Shown: positions 44,361-56,873, counted from the first letter of the stretch. The stretch: 64,000 bases of DNA from Locusta migratoria (GCA_026315105.1 CM048755.1:212214333-212278332); one strand, 5' to 3'. A program made the numbers and translations. Notes: generated by a model not told the origin, from the sequence alone.

Positions 44361-47287
44361 ACGTTAGATATGTTACAATATTTCGTATTCATGTATTGGC
44401 GCTGCCGGCCGCTTCGGTTGCTTTTTCGTATCGACCTGTTGTACATGGGATGTTGGTCAGACCTGCGAATGAGCATAGAGATGACGATATCCATTAAAAT
44501 TTTGTAAGCTGCCTCTGTAGTGCGCGAAATTTATGTGAATATTAACTACTTCATCAGCCCCAAAATCCATGACTTCCGTTGTGCCATTCACATCGCCGAC
44601 TATTCTCGAATACTGCACTTGTATTAGTTCACACGTAGTGATTTTGCTGTAACGGATTATGTCATAAGGGCTATTATGGAGGTGACCTAGTGAAAGGAAA
44701 GCTACGCAATTATTCAACTAGCTCACTAACAATCCTCACTCCTTATTTAGGGAAATTGTAAATTGTCTGAACAAGTATTCAGCCCGGCAGCAACATTTGG
44801 AATAACAGAGAATATCGAAGACAGAATTAATCGCCCTAACAATCCCTAAATACCTGAGACGTTACTAATAACTCACTTGGAGTTATAGCCACTATCTCCC
44901 CGCTTTCATTTTTGCTATAGGTTCCAATCTATCACTGATTGAAGGATACCAATATTGACGACTTTAATGTTGATTGATTGAGTTGCCTGCAATCTTCTAC
45001 CCCTAGGTAATAGCAGTAAAAGGCCAAATACGTGTTTAGCAATAAACCGCCTTAAGAGAACTGGGCGTGTTTTATTTCGTCCGAGAAGAGTACATAAAGC
45101 CAGCCTTCCAAAGCGTTTTAGTGCCACAGACAGTGGTAGGCGCGGTGATGTGCTACGCATTCCGGCAGACAAGAGTTAGAGGCACGCCACTACTTTTTCT
45201 GGAATTACTAGGCTCAGTAAGTAAAGTGATTCTTTAATTGCTACCTCGTCTCCATTACGAGTGTGATTAACTTACATACGCAGAAAACAATAACAATTCC
45301 AGTATAATCATTCTCATAGAATGCTAACAATGATAGGCACTATTATCTGTGTTGAGTTTGGTTGGACATACAATCTTAGCTGCAAATACAAACTTGATCT
45401 GTGATGACGTAGCCGTCAGTCAACTGTTCAGCATCGCGCGAAGTCGTAAGTAATAACAACTACACAAACTACGATTATTATGAGCACTATGAAAACGATT
45501 GGCACCTTACATTACCGCTGATATTTTAGTTCACACTTACACTTGGCATGGCACTGTTAGTCGCATTCACCGTGCGCGCTTCACGCACATTTTATACCAC
45601 ACACCGTCGGTGAGATTTAATGCCCGTCGCAATTGCAGCATAAAGGAACAGGTAAGTCTGACGTCGGATATCTGTTGCTGAACTACGAGTTACGATCCAG
45701 TGTGCAGAAAGTTAGAGATACACAAGTAAGTTAAGGTGGATTAGCGCCAGGAACGGCAGGAAATATGACGAGGGTAATGGAATGCAACAGTTATTTGATT
45801 CAGTCTATTCGATGACATACCAAGACAGGAATGTATACATTTCAACTTCATCATATTTTCTCAGTCGCTTAGAAAGAATAAGGTGATTTGAACTAAAGTC
45901 GACAGAACTGTCGTAAAGATTGAAGAAATAACCACATCTTTTAGGACGGACATTACTATTGCTCACACGTACTTTATATCCAAGACGGGGATCTGTCCCA
46001 TGATTGAGGCATCATTAGAAAAACTGGGGTCTTAACTACTTCCTAACATACAGCGTCGTCCGCGTGTATTCTTACGACGTATTTTGCATTGTGTTAACAT
46101 AAGAGTTCTGAGAGGATGGTAATCTAGTTTATGATGCTGGACAATGCTGAGAAAACTTTACATGAGAGTGCTTCTGTAACCGTGCTGTGTATGGTATATT
46201 GAGTTGATGTTTATGAAATAATGAGTACTTTATGTGCCTATGCTATTTCGCCATTATTATATGATGTTGGATACACTTTTTATTTTGTATATCATGTGTA
46301 ATTATAGAACGACTGTTCAATGCACCCTTAGCCAAGTCAAGATTAAGTAGTTCATGTTTGCCAGTACATGAGATACAAGAGTTGAAGGATGTTTGATGAT
46401 CATTTGTGACTGTTTTTATTGCTGTAGTATATTTGCTTATTGGCTGTGATTCAGTCATGAGGGTCATGCTTGTGAATGTTTATGTGCCAATTCTTCTCTC
46501 TCCAACTGATTTGTTACGCCGCTAGTGTACTAATTAATCAGGACAAGTGTCCAATATTAACCAAGCCGTTACACCTTGGCCCCCTCTCAGTTCCCTGATA
46601 GTCATTTCTTTCATACGCCTATACCTCAGTGAGGTTATCGTTCATACAATTATTTTGTTTAGTTTCCTACATTAGCCCTACTGCCCTGCAAGCTCTTGCT
46701 TCCTCGCATTAACAGCTTACGTTGCGCCACTAAAGTTACCATCACGCTGCAGGCACTGTTCCAGTGTCCGGAAACATTTCATGCGAGCAAGCATTTACTA
46801 GCTTTGCGTAAGCGGTTCAGTATTGGAACAGACCACCTAACTGTATGATGACTGCTGACTACTTGCTATCGCTGGGCTACAGAGATGTTCGTTTTACTTT
46901 CCAGTAAACATGGACGACCTGCCAATTACTCGGTTACTTCCCGCTAATGACACGACACAATGTGCATTCATCCGTTCTGCCGATAACCACCCGGGAGTGA
47001 TTGTAGTCGAATGCCGCTGCAGTTAAGTTTTTGAGCCCTCCCCTTTTTATCTCTTACCCTACTGCCAGGTTATTGGGTCTATCCTGTTTCTCTTTTTCTA
47101 TCGAGGAGTGAACAGCTCTGCTGTATTTGCTCCGAAAGTACCAGCCTTTATAATACTTTTCCATCCAACATAAACGAGGTATTGTTCCACCTTTTCCGCA
47201 GTGTTTACACTTAGCGTCTCACTGAATGTTTACTGTGCCATTGGAAACGTCCACTCAGGCACCTAGTTAAGCAAAGAGTGCGTGGTT
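44361..47287. other. 2.9 kb without recognisable genes
   Basis: Short unsupported frames only. No repeat family recognised. Confidence 0.5.
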
Positions 47288-47490
47288 AGCCGCGGCGGAG
47301 TGGCCAAGTGCAATGAGGCGCTATGCTCCGATGCACCAGGCCGCTCCCCGTCAGGGGTTAAAATCTCCCCTCGGGCATGGATGTATGTGTCGTCTTTAGT
47401 ATACGTTAGTTCATACGTAGTTTGTAATTTTAGTCACTGATGACCCCGCAGTTAAGTCCCTTAGGCTTGACAAACATTTGAACATTTTTG
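47288..47490 (+). mobile_element. tRNA-derived SINE, type C, decayed
   Basis: Head GCGGCGGAGTGGCCAAGTGC, variable arm GCTATGCTCCGATGC, degraded B box (GGGGTTAAAATCTCC), normal tail. No clear TSD, so an older copy. Confidence 0.88.
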
Positions 47491-48235
47491 ATAACCGAAT
47501 GTTTCGAACCGACAGCGAACTCTTTAAAAATTCCTAGTTCAGTGGAAAGCGTCTGCAAACTATTCTATCAGTAAAGATTAGAACAGGAAATGTTTCTAAT
47601 TTCTGACTGCAGCACACTATTATGTGGAATGCTCTTTGATTTCAATGGAAATGAGAGTTTCAAGGACAGTTTTTTTAAATAGGTTGTCTATTTAAATTGT
47701 TGCCAGATATAGAAAATAGCCGTGGGTGCTAAGTAGTTAAACGTTCGTGAAGTTTAACGTCAATTAAAACTAAAATTAGTAAAAGGAGATTGCTGACTTG
47801 TAATTGTTTACACATAACATTGTCATATTGTTATTAATAGCGTTAAGAATTTTCACAGCAATTGTAATGTACGAATGATAATCGATTTTGTTATCGCACT
47901 TCTTTCTATTGTTTAATTAACTACATACTCTGTAGTACCGTTTTTTACGGATCCTGCAGTAAACGGAGGCCTGCATTTTTAATTAATTTCGCTTGTCACG
48001 CTAACATCGTTAGTCATCCGGCTCAGTAATTAGTTAATTAATTTCGATGGTCGGTACAAAGGTGGCTGAACTCACACCCTCGTGGTCTTTTCTCGAGTTA
48101 CATATCTGGTGTACACTTCTTCGTTTGAATTTAGACATTTAAAGAAGCGTCTCTTTTAGCAGTGAACAGCACACGTCACAATATAATCTTCACATTAATA
48201 AGATATGGATCTTCTTGCATTCACGAGACAGACAT
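47491..48235. other. No recognisable gene
   Basis: AT-rich, nothing supported. Confidence 0.5.
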
Positions 48236-48395
48236 TGTGGAGCGCGTGGTTGCTCGCCGTCGGAGGTTCGAGTCCTCCCTGGGGCATGGGTGTGTGTGTT
48301 GTCCTTAGGTTAGTTTACCTTAGTTTAAGTAGTTTGTAAGCTACGGACTGAAGACCACGCAGTTTGATCCGATAGATTTACAAACATTTTAACTT
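48236..48395 (+). mobile_element. 5'-truncated SINE, type B
   Basis: Starts inside the head (GGAGCGCGTGGTTGCTCGCC), keeps the B box (GGTTCGAGTCC) and the body. It lacks the A box. Confidence 0.88.
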
Positions 48396-51062
48396 TTAAC
48401 AGTCATTGTTAGCGAATACACGAATGCACTTAATGCTGAAACGGCTAAGAGTAGATATACAGATAAAAACAAGAACGTTACATCAGACGTACTTTGAAAC
48501 TAAAGTTTATAGCCATTATGGAACAAATTTTACCTTCGACCTATGGGACATCCACATGCATGGGCGGAGGTACTGATATTGAATCTTTGACTTTGACCTT
48601 GTATCCATTACATGCCTACAGCTCTCCCTCCCTCGTCTGCCCCAGTCTTCCTCTCCAAGCAATTATGATGTAGTATTATAATGATATGTCAACAGTCGTG
48701 CCGCAGGGGATACACCGTTTCCAGCCAGACACGTAAATTAGGCGCTGTCGGGCGTGTCACCGTAGTTTCAGGAGCGCTGTTCAGGCTTTGTGAGATCAAC
48801 TGAGAAGCCACTTGACTTAAAAGTAGTGGCTCCGGCTACGAAAATTGACTAAACGTCCGGACAGGAGTGTGCTGATCACTTGCCCCTCCATATCACATCT
48901 GTCGACGCCTCTGGACTGAGGATCACATGACAGCCAGTTGGCACCCATGGGCCTTTCGAGGCTCTTAGAGGTGAGTAAAGTTTGATTTTTTTTCTTAAAA
49001 TGGTATAGACAATTAAATGCAGATTTAATGAACAGGAAAATAAAGAAATTAAACAAATCCAAACCCAGTTATGTTTCGTAACGTTCCTCCTTTCCCTGCC
49101 CTCCCCACTCTTCTAATTACGACAAATACTTTACCGAGTGCTGAAACATACACAAATGGTTTAACTTCTTTTCACAATACATGCCAGTATTTACCCAACA
49201 AATGAAAAAGTTTACTTCCGATTGTGTTAAATGTCTTAATTGTTCTTTAAGGCTAATCAAGTGCCGCAAACCAGGCAGGGATTAGACTGAAGACTTAACT
49301 AACTTACTGAGCATTTTACTTGTTGGACTGACCATTGGTTCGGTATTGGTTCCGTCGTCTGTCCATTGCCTATTACCCAAGATGGCACGTTACGAAGTAG
49401 TCCATTGTTATGCGGAGGAAGGCAGGTGGGAAGGCAATCCGTTCCATCTGTTTCGCTAGGAAGGCATGCCCAAACAATGTTGACAGAAATGATTGCTCTC
49501 TTTAGTCAAAATACTGTGGCATTGACGATGACGTCAATTGTATATTAGTATCTCCGCCCAACAACGTCTGCTGCGTGACTGGTGTGGAAAGCATCGTGGA
49601 GAGGCGTGTAAAAATCTTGAAATCTGTGATGAGTAAGGTGATCGGCCAACAGCTGTCAGGTCATGAACCTCCAATGGGTTTGGCTATCGAAATTATCACA
49701 CTTTTTAGAAAGTGCGGTGGTGGTGATTCGTAAAGGACAGTAGATCACATTGTCATCAATGACGGGAGTATAAAGTCTTTATAGATCATGCAGATATCTA
49801 ATGGCAGTCCGCATGGTCCTGGTTATCAATTGAGAATCCCTTCGCAAGATCATCACTGATGTCTTCAAACGAAATATTTCCTAAAAGAGAATCCGTCGCC
49901 TGCCCATCAGCGTTCCGATTGGCGGTCTTCTGTTGTATGTCTATAAGTGCCACATCATTAGGTTCTTCCTCACTACTGAAGTAACGATAGTGAGTTGAGA
50001 AGGCTGTTGTGATGTCCGTATGTGACACCAGCCATAGACTGTCAGGCAAATTAAAGGATACATCAGTCCTTGTAGACGGCGTCTGAGACCTGTAATGATA
50101 TGTTACACTGAAGTTGATTCCATGACCTACGTTGATGCGGTCATGGCAGCGCGCTCGTAATACGTCTTCTTCCAGTTGGTGCCAAGTAAGGTCCAACATG
50201 TTAGCCTTGATACATTATACCTGGACCTGTTGTGCCGTGAATGGTGGGTGCTCCATGTTGTCCCATACGATCATGAAGTAAAATTTTATTGTGTGTCGGT
50301 GCCATTGCATTTTTTTTCTTTCCGTAGTGAACCAGTGCGTTGTATAAGGCTGGTCTTACACATTGCACTCATCGCAGACGTACAGATGAAAATTGTGTGA
50401 TTCCTCTTTCCCAAGATTTCCATGGGTCGGTGGCCATTCCTCGACATTCGCTTCGTGCAAATATGAGATGTTAAGTTTCCACTAAGCCTGACTGCGTTAG
50501 ATTGTTTGATGTTGGAGGCTGATCGTCTACAAAAAAACATTACAATCTGAGAAGGCCTAGGGTCACTTTTCGCGTTTGGGCAGAAACGTCTGGTAGACAC
50601 AGTCCGATCAAGGGGCTTAGTGGCTCCTGCTGCTTGTATACCACAGGCTATTGCCGTCTTCGATTAATGGAGTTCGCGACAGGTGATAAAATTCGGATAT
50701 TTGTACTTCACTAGAACACAGTTAAAATCTCCGTCGTCAGAGATGTGCTCATATTGCCCCCCCCCCCCCCATAAAAAAAGGTTGTTTCAGAATAAAAACG
50801 CTTTTTTCGTCATTCGCGTGTGCCACATGGCTCATAGATATACAGTAGTCTGCTTTAATGTACTGATAATGACAGACGTCACGCTGACTGCAAGTAAATG
50901 ACATCTTCGACTGAAATGCCATTAAGACAGTCGGTGCTACGATGAATTATGCTGCATAACTATAAAAATCGGGCCTAAATTCCGGCCACACTGTTTAAAC
51001 GAACTAATGTCCACGTCCGCCGATTTTAACATATAAATTAACAATTGAGCTTTAACATACGA
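48396..51062. other. No recognisable gene; one unassigned 133-codon frame
   Basis: The minus-strand frame at 49798-50199 (133 codons, acidic C-terminal part with SSEEEPNDVALID) is the only one of note. It has no domain I recognise and no splice or repeat context that settles it. A C run lies at about 50758-50770. Confidence 0.4.
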
Positions 51063-51260
51063 GCCAGCCGCGGTGGCTGAGGAGACTGAGGCGCTCCAGT
51101 CACGGTCTGCAGGGCCACTACGGTCGGGGGTTCGAATCCCCCCTCGGGCATGGATATTTGTGCCGTCCTTAGTGTAAGTTAGTTGTTAAGTAGTTTGTAA
51201 GTTTAGGGACTGATGACCCCGTAGTTAAGTCCCATAGGCTTAACAAACATTTTTTTTTAT
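51063..51260 (+). mobile_element. tRNA-derived SINE, type A
   Basis: Head GCCAGCCGCGGTGGCTGAGG, intact B box. The tail is shortened to ACAAACATTTTTTTTTA. A possible 6-bp TSD, TACGAG, flanks it. It abuts the mariner fragment. Confidence 0.9.
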
Positions 51261-51289
51261 CGTACGAGTCAATCGTATGTAAACGGATG

Positions 51290-51690
51290 ATGAGAATTCT
51301 GTACGCCAGCGTCGGCAGCATGGGCATGTTGCCGTGAGCACTCATAACCGTCAAGTACCGTGAATGTTCCAAGTCGAACGACAACGCTCGCCCACACACA
51401 GCCAATATCCTCAAACAGTTCCTGACAGAAAGGGGATGATGCAACTTCAACATCCACCATACTCGCTGGATCTCAATCCTCCAGACGTGTTCCTATTCCC
51501 TCGACTCAAACTCGCTTTGAAAGAAAAGAGATTAGACATTCCTCACATCCAACGAAACGTGACGAGGCTTTTGAAAACCATCATAAAGGACGACTTTGTG
51601 CATGGTTCCCAGGACATGTATCGCAGAGCTCTGCGGCGCGCAGTTATGGGAGGTGACTGTTTCGAATTAGGTAAGATAAATGTAGTTAAT
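51290..51690 (+). pseudogene. Mariner transposase, C-terminal fragment
   Basis: Plus strand. NDNARPHTANILKQFLTERG carries the second catalytic D. After a one-base frameshift at about 51437 comes QHPPYSLDLNPPDVFLFPRL with the third D. Exactly 34 residues separate the two if the shift is bridged, the DD34D spacing of mariner. Then RNVTRLLKTIIKDDFVHG and an RRAVMGGDCFE end. The N-terminal domain and first D are missing upstream, where a SINE sits. Dead by truncation and frameshift. Confidence 0.87.
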
Positions 51691-51705
51691 AGTTTATCTA
51701 CGATC

Positions 51706-51795
51706 ATCAAATATTCAAATGTTTGCAATCCTATTGGACCCAACTGCTGTGGTCACCAGTCCCTATACTTACAAACTGGAAAATACACACACCCA
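51706..51795 (-). mobile_element. SINE tail fragment of a divergent type
   Basis: Plus strand reads ATTCAAATGTTTGCAATCC, then GGTCACCAGTCCCTATACTT, the reverse of a SINE body and tail. It overlaps the end of the open frame that extends the mariner fragment. Confidence 0.6.
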
Positions 51796-52356
51796 TTATA
51801 CGTTAATGTAACTAGACTATTCATCGAACTTAATTTATCATCAGTTGTATAAGTGGACAGGCGAATTCTTGCACATTAGCGAGATAACTGTCTGTCACCC
51901 AAAGCTGGAACAAAATGTCTTGTTATGGATTCATTCTCTCTGCATGGACAGGATATGTTCGCAATACCAGATAAACAAAGAGACGTAACAACCATTACAC
52001 CCGGCGAAGCATGCCTTGTTCAACCTTCGCCAGTGGAGGAAATTCACTAAACGTTTTTATCAGAGAGGTTTACTCGTGCATATTGATTCGAAGTCCTACA
52101 GTCGCAAAGATATCATGAAAATTCATGCATTCATCGATAATCATTGCAGTGCATTCATATTCAGCAACATGATCAAGCATGCGTGGACGAAAGCTACATT
52201 TTCAGTTGCACGTGATGCTTTAATGTTCCTGACAGTGTTATCTGGAATACGGAGCTGCTCAACAGTCAACTACTAAACTGCCTCATGTATCCAGTGCGCA
52301 CATTGTACGTCGCATTTGTGTTTAACAGACTTCTTTACCAAGATTCAGAAGCATGC
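51796..52356. other. No recognisable gene
   Basis: Nothing supported. Confidence 0.45.
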
Positions 52357-53527
52357 TTCATAATACACCGAACGGCCAAAGAAACTGTTACAGGCGTATG
52401 TGTGTAACCTCAGAAATATGTTTAAACTCAGAGGACAGTGCTGCAGTCAGCAACGCCTGTGTAAGACAACAGGTATCTGGCGTATGCGATAGATCGGTTA
52501 CTGCTGCTGCAATAGCAGGTTATCACGATTTAAGTGAGTTTCAACATGGTGTTATAGTCGGCGCATGAAGGAAGGGAACACAGAATCTCTGATATAGCTA
52601 CAAGGTGGAGATCTTCCCGTAGGACCATCTCGAGTACACCTTAAATATCGGGACACGGATAAAACATCAAAGTTCCGTCTTCGCTGCGACCGGACAAAGG
52701 TCCTGTAAGAACGGGACCAACGACGACTGAAGAGAATAGTTCAACGTGACAGAAATGCAACCCTTTCCCCAAATTTTTGCGGATTTCAATGCTGGGGCAA
52801 CAACAAGTGTCATCAACAAAACATCATCGCTGTGGGCTTACAGAGCCAAAGGTACACTCGTGTACCCTTGTCGAATACACAACTCTAGGCTTTACGCCAC
52901 GATTGAGCCCGTCAACACAAACTTTGGACTATTAATGAGTGGAGACGTGTTGCCTGGTCTGAGGAGACTCGTTTAAAATTTTTCGAGTGAATAGACATTT
53001 ATGGATCTGGAGATAACTTCATGAATCCATGGACCCTGCGTGTCAGCAGGGAACTCTTCAGCCTGGTGGAGGCATGCGAATTGTGCAGTTGGAGTGATGT
53101 GAGACCCCTGATACTTCTACATACGACTCTTACAGGTGAAACGTACGTACACATCTTGTTTTATCAGCTGAATCCATTCATGTCCACTGTGCATTCCGAC
53201 GGATTGGGGCAATTCAAGAAGGACAATGCGGCACCCCACATGTACAGAATTGCTACAGAGTCGCTCCAGGAACACTCTTGTGAGTTTAAACACCTCCACT
53301 GGCCACCAAACTCTCCAGACATGAAAATTATTGAGAATGCCTGGGATGCCTTGTAACGTGCTGACCATAAGAGATCTCCACGCACTCTTACACTTACGGA
53401 TTGCTTGACAGCCGTGTAGGGTGCATGGTGTTAATTGCCTCCAGAATTACAGCAAACATTATTGAAGTCCATGCCACATCGTGTTGCGGCACCTCTGAGT
53501 GCTCCCGTGGACCCTACAAGATTATAA
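52357..53527 (+). pseudogene. Tc1-like transposase element, nearly full length
   Basis: The left end (GGCCAAAGAAACTGTTACAG at about 52374) resembles the TIR of a common orthopteran Tc1-like family. The transposase is in several frames: an N-terminal helix-turn-helix region, then WSEETRLKFF where WSDES is expected (first catalytic D replaced by E, about 52962). In one open run come GQFKKDNAAPHMYRIATESL (second D) and WPPNSPDMKIIENAWDAL (catalytic E present). I count 36 residues between D and E, unlike the 34 of classic Tc1. The right TIR is missing, replaced by a LINE fragment at 53528. Confidence 0.86.
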
Positions 53528-53770
53528 ATGTTATTGTTGCGGTCTTCATTCGGAGACTGGTTATATGCAGCTCTCCAACCCTACTCTTGCCTGAGCAGGG
53601 CTCTTCATCTTCTCATAAGATCGGCAACCCACATCCCTTTGAATCTGCTTAGTGTATTCCTTCTTGGTGTCCCTCTACGACCTTTACCTCACACAGTTCC
53701 CTCCAAAGCTAAATTTACGATTACGTGATGTCTAAGAATGGGTCCTACCAATCGATCCTTTCTTTTAGAG
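53528..53770 (-). pseudogene. LINE 3'-end fragment
   Basis: Plus strand reads TTGCGGTCTTCATTCGGAGA, TATGCAGCTCTCCAACCCTA and TCTGCTTAGTGTATTCCTTC. This is the reverse complement of the 3' coding end of a LINE family I recall as abundant in Orthoptera. Short and without a long frame. Confidence 0.6.
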
Positions 53771-53774
53771 AAGA

Positions 53775-53965
53775 CAAAATGTTCAAATGTTTGTAGAGCT
53801 TATGGGACTTAACTACGGGTTCATGAGTCCCTAAACTTAGAAACTAGCTAATACAAAGCACGGGACAAATATCCATGCCCGAGTGGGGATTCGAACTCCC
53901 GACCGTAGTGGCCGTGCAGACCGTGACTGGAGCGCCGCAGACCGCTTGCCCACCGTGGCCGGCCG
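53775..53965 (-). mobile_element. tRNA-derived SINE, type A, with internal deletion
   Basis: Minus strand. Part of the body is missing (AAACTAGCTAATACAAAGC), B box decayed to GGGATTCGAACTCCC on plus. No TSD seen. Confidence 0.88.
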
Positions 53966-54194
53966 GAGATAATAAGAGTAAGTGAATAAATAGTAATAAT
54001 CATTATAATATACTGGCATCTGCGTTTCCTGCCCTATTCATTGTTAAACCACTACCTATAACGCTCACCATAAAGTATAATTACCATTATGGGAAGCTGA
54101 ACTTGATGAATAATTACTGATTACAACTTACGTTTCCGCGTAATTTCAGTGCGGGAATAGTCGCGTGATCCAGGAGGGTGGGTATGCAACAGTT

Positions 54195-54570
54195 GGCGCG
54201 GCCGCTCTCGTCGGAGGTTAAAAAAAAAGTTTGTAAATCTATCGGACCAAAATGCCTGGTCATCAGTCCGTAGCTTACAAACTACTTAAACTTAGTTAAG
54301 CTAACCTAAGGACAAACACACACACACACACACATGCGCGCGCACACGCCCCAAGGAGGACTCGAACCTCCGACGGCGAGCAACGGCGCGCTCCGAAGCG
54401 AGATGCCTTAGTCCGCTCGGCTACTCTACCGCGGCGTCGGAGGTTAGAGACCTCCGTCGGGCATGGGTTTGTGTGTTGTCATCAGCATAAGTTAAAGTAA
54501 TTTGTACATCAAGGAAGCGACTACCTCATCACTTTGGATCCTTTTATTTACAAACATATAAACATTTTGA
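54195..54570 (+). mobile_element. Outer SINE interrupted by another SINE
   Basis: A diverged plus-strand SINE: GTTGGCGCGGCCGCTCTCG, interrupted at CGTCGGAGGTTA, resuming with GAGACCTCCGTCGGGCATGG and ending ACAAACATATAAACATTTTG. The B box is split by the inserted SINE. 5' end unclear. Confidence 0.75.
54221..54434 (-). mobile_element. Type B SINE nested in a SINE
   Basis: Minus strand, full length, with an AC-repeat segment in the body. TSD CGTCGGAGGTTA (12 bp) at 54209-54220 and 54435-54446, both belonging to the host SINE's B-box region. Confidence 0.93.
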
Positions 54571-54592
54571 TTTTCCATTGTAGCCGCGGTGG

Positions 54593-54781
54593 AGTAGCCG
54601 AGCGGTCTAAAGCGTCTCGCTGCGGAGAGCGCGGTTGCTCGCCGTGGAGGTTCGAGTCCTCCCTGGGGCATGGGTGTGTGTGTTTGTCCTTAGGTTAGTT
54701 TACCTAGGTTTAAGTAGTTTGTAAGCTACGGACTGATGACCACGCAGTTTGGTCCGATAGATTTACAAACATTTGAACATC
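54593..54781 (+). mobile_element. tRNA-derived SINE, type B, full length
   Basis: Near-consensus head (GTGGAGTAGCCGAGCGGTCT) and B box (GGTTCGAGTCC). TSD TTCCATTGTA (10 bp) at 54583-54592 and 54782-54791. Confidence 0.95.
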
Positions 54782-54991
54782 TTCCATTGTAATTAATATT
54801 ATTTCAGAGTCGGTGACACACTTTGCGAATTTACTTATGTATTATAAGAGAATGAGAACGTACAGATAATAAGGAGTGACTTACAAAGCTGAATTGCCAT
54901 ATAGTAATTTTTATTGTGATCATCTTTATCGTCAAAATGATCATCATCAGTAGTAGTAGCAACAAGTGAATCTTATGTACTATGAACACTG

Positions 54992-55189
54992 TAGAGCTGC
55001 AGTGGAATGGCCGAGTGCTCTAAGACGCCTTGCTGTGGAGCGCGAGGTTGCTATCCGTCGGAAATATGAGTCCTACCTCTGACATGAGTGGTTGTTGTCC
55101 TTGGGTTAGCTTTAGTATTTTATAAGTCTAGGGCCTGATAATCGCAGCAGTTAAGTCCCATAGATTTACAAACATTTGAACATTTCTTT
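54992..55189 (+). mobile_element. Old diverged SINE
   Basis: Head AATGGCCGAGTGCTCTAAGA, B box decayed to AATATGAGTCC, tail ACAAACATTTGAACATTT. Possible 7-bp TSD AACACTG at 54985-54991 and 55190-55196. Confidence 0.82.
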
Positions 55190-55196
55190 AACACTG

Positions 55197-55682
55197 CCTT
55201 GCAGCCCTTTTTTGATGGACTGACTATTCAGTCACAGAAGTCTGAGCAAAAGCTCGTGAGTTGACTGAACACTTCCAGAAAGTGCGGGAGGCGTTGTTAA
55301 GGGGCAAACAAAGCGGCTGAGATTTGCAGGCGACGTTTATAATTTCCGTGTGAGTGGCGATATCGAGCGCGAGGCGCGGATAATGAGGCGTGTGGCCAGC
55401 GCGGCTGCGGCGCCATTAAACATTCACGACACACTCCGCCGCCAAAGTGGCCGGCAGACGTCGCCAAGGCGCCCACACCCACGAATTTGTCTTGCACCCT
55501 CACACGATGGACACTCACGCCTGGGCCAATCCTGAACATTACAAGAGGACGACAGTGTGGAGAACTAATTTCTACTGATTTATCTAATGAAATATCAATG
55601 GACGTGTCCCGTGTATTTCAGTTTGTAGCCGAATTAGGCACTGCAGATCAATAGCGTTTATGCATGGGAGTACTATTGAGAA
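55197..55682. other. No recognisable gene; GC-rich patch
   Basis: A GC-rich stretch (about 55330-55510) gives overlapping open frames on both strands, with no domain. Confidence 0.45.
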
Positions 55683-55878
55683 GCTGTGCGGGATTAGCCG
55701 AGCGTTCTGGAGCGCCACGTCGCGGATCGCGAGGCCTCCCGCGTCGGAGGTTCGAATCCTCCCTCGGGCATGGATGTTTGTGTTGTCTTTAGTATAAGTT
55801 AGCTCGTAAGTTTTTTGTAAGTTTAGGGGCTGATGACCCCGCAGTTAAGTCCCATAAGCTTTACAAACATTTGAACAT
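55683..55878 (+). mobile_element. tRNA-derived SINE, type C-like
   Basis: Head GCGGGATTAGCCGAGCGTTC, B box GGTTCGAATCC, body AGGGGCTGATGACCCCGCAG and standard tail. Confidence 0.88.
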
Positions 55879-56040
55879 TTGAGTATACTTAGTCTCCAGT
55901 TGTCCACTGTGGTGGTTTGGTCACGGTGTGCGGCAGTGGGTGAATGTGACGTGCAAAATTCCACGAAATATGAAGCAGTAAATATCCATTGGAAACGATA
56001 TAAATTCTGTGTCTTACGAGCTGTACCCTACATGCGAAAA

Positions 56041-56206
56041 GTCACGGTCCGCACGGCCACTACGGTCGGGGGTTCGAATCCCCCCCTCGGGCATGGATAT
56101 TTGTGCTGTCCTTAGTCTTAGGTAGTTCATAAGTAGTTTGTAAGCTTAGGGACTGATGACCCCGTAGTTAAGTCCCATAAGTTCTACAAACATTAGAACA
56201 TTTTGA
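56041..56206 (+). mobile_element. 5'-truncated SINE, type A, with TSD
   Basis: Begins GTCACGGTCCGCACGG, downstream of the A box. B box present. TSD ACATGCGAAAA (11 bp) at 56030-56040 and 56207-56217 shows it inserted as a truncated copy. Confidence 0.93.
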
Positions 56207-56217
56207 ACATGCGAAAA

Positions 56218-56369
56218 TACGTTTATTATTTCATTCATCAGACAATATACGATGATTGCAAGGTTTCGTCATTTAAACTTAAATAAAGACGATTAGTCTC
56301 GAAAAGGTAAGTTTTTAAACTTTGTATTCACTTTCGTCAATCACACTTAACTGACGAGCCAATAGAGGC

Positions 56370-56400
<31 letters not shown>

Positions 56401-56811
56401 ATATAGACTCAAAGATAAAAATACTCATATATATTCAAAGTCCAAGTTGAAATGCCAAAAATATAATGGGTATAGGTCATAATTCATCATAAAGGCACTT
56501 AGAATAGACCATCATACCCACACAACTTTATATTTGACCACATCCATCGTCAGGAAAAGAGAAGATATACATATTCACGCAATCACGAAGGCATAACGTA
56601 CGCACACATGACCGTCATCTCTGGCTGCCGATGCTCGACTTGCTTCGACTGTAGTTTCATTCTCATCTTGAGGAAATTTTCTACATTTGGCCTTCAAAAC
56701 AAGAGGAGATCACAATCAGCATTACACTTCGTGTGCTTGATAGCAGGGGATTCCATACAAAAGACTTCGATACCGTTTGATCGAAGCCCGTGATAATTCA
56801 GACTCATTTTT
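56218..56811. other. No recognisable gene; A tract
   Basis: An ~27-bp A tract lies at about 56371-56397; nothing else supported. Confidence 0.5.
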
Positions 56812-56873
56812 CGTAGTGGCCGTGCAGACCGTGACTGACGCGCCGCAGTCCCCTCGGCCACCGCGGCCGGCCC
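56812..56873 (-). mobile_element. SINE head-only fragment, type A
   Basis: Plus reads CGTAGTGGCCGTGCAGACCG ... CACCGCGGCCGGC, the reverse of the first ~62 bases of type A. B box, body and tail are missing, the opposite of ordinary 5' truncation, so a deletion or rearrangement is implied. Confidence 0.85.

Noticed and set aside
49798..50199. 133-codon minus-strand frame as a new protein gene
   Set aside because: No domain, homologue or splice context could be recognised; kept only as an unassigned frame. A protein search with a significant hit would change this.
55330..55540. Overlapping open frames in the GC-rich patch as a CpG-island gene start
   Set aside because: Frames are short on both strands, with no continuation or recognisable product.
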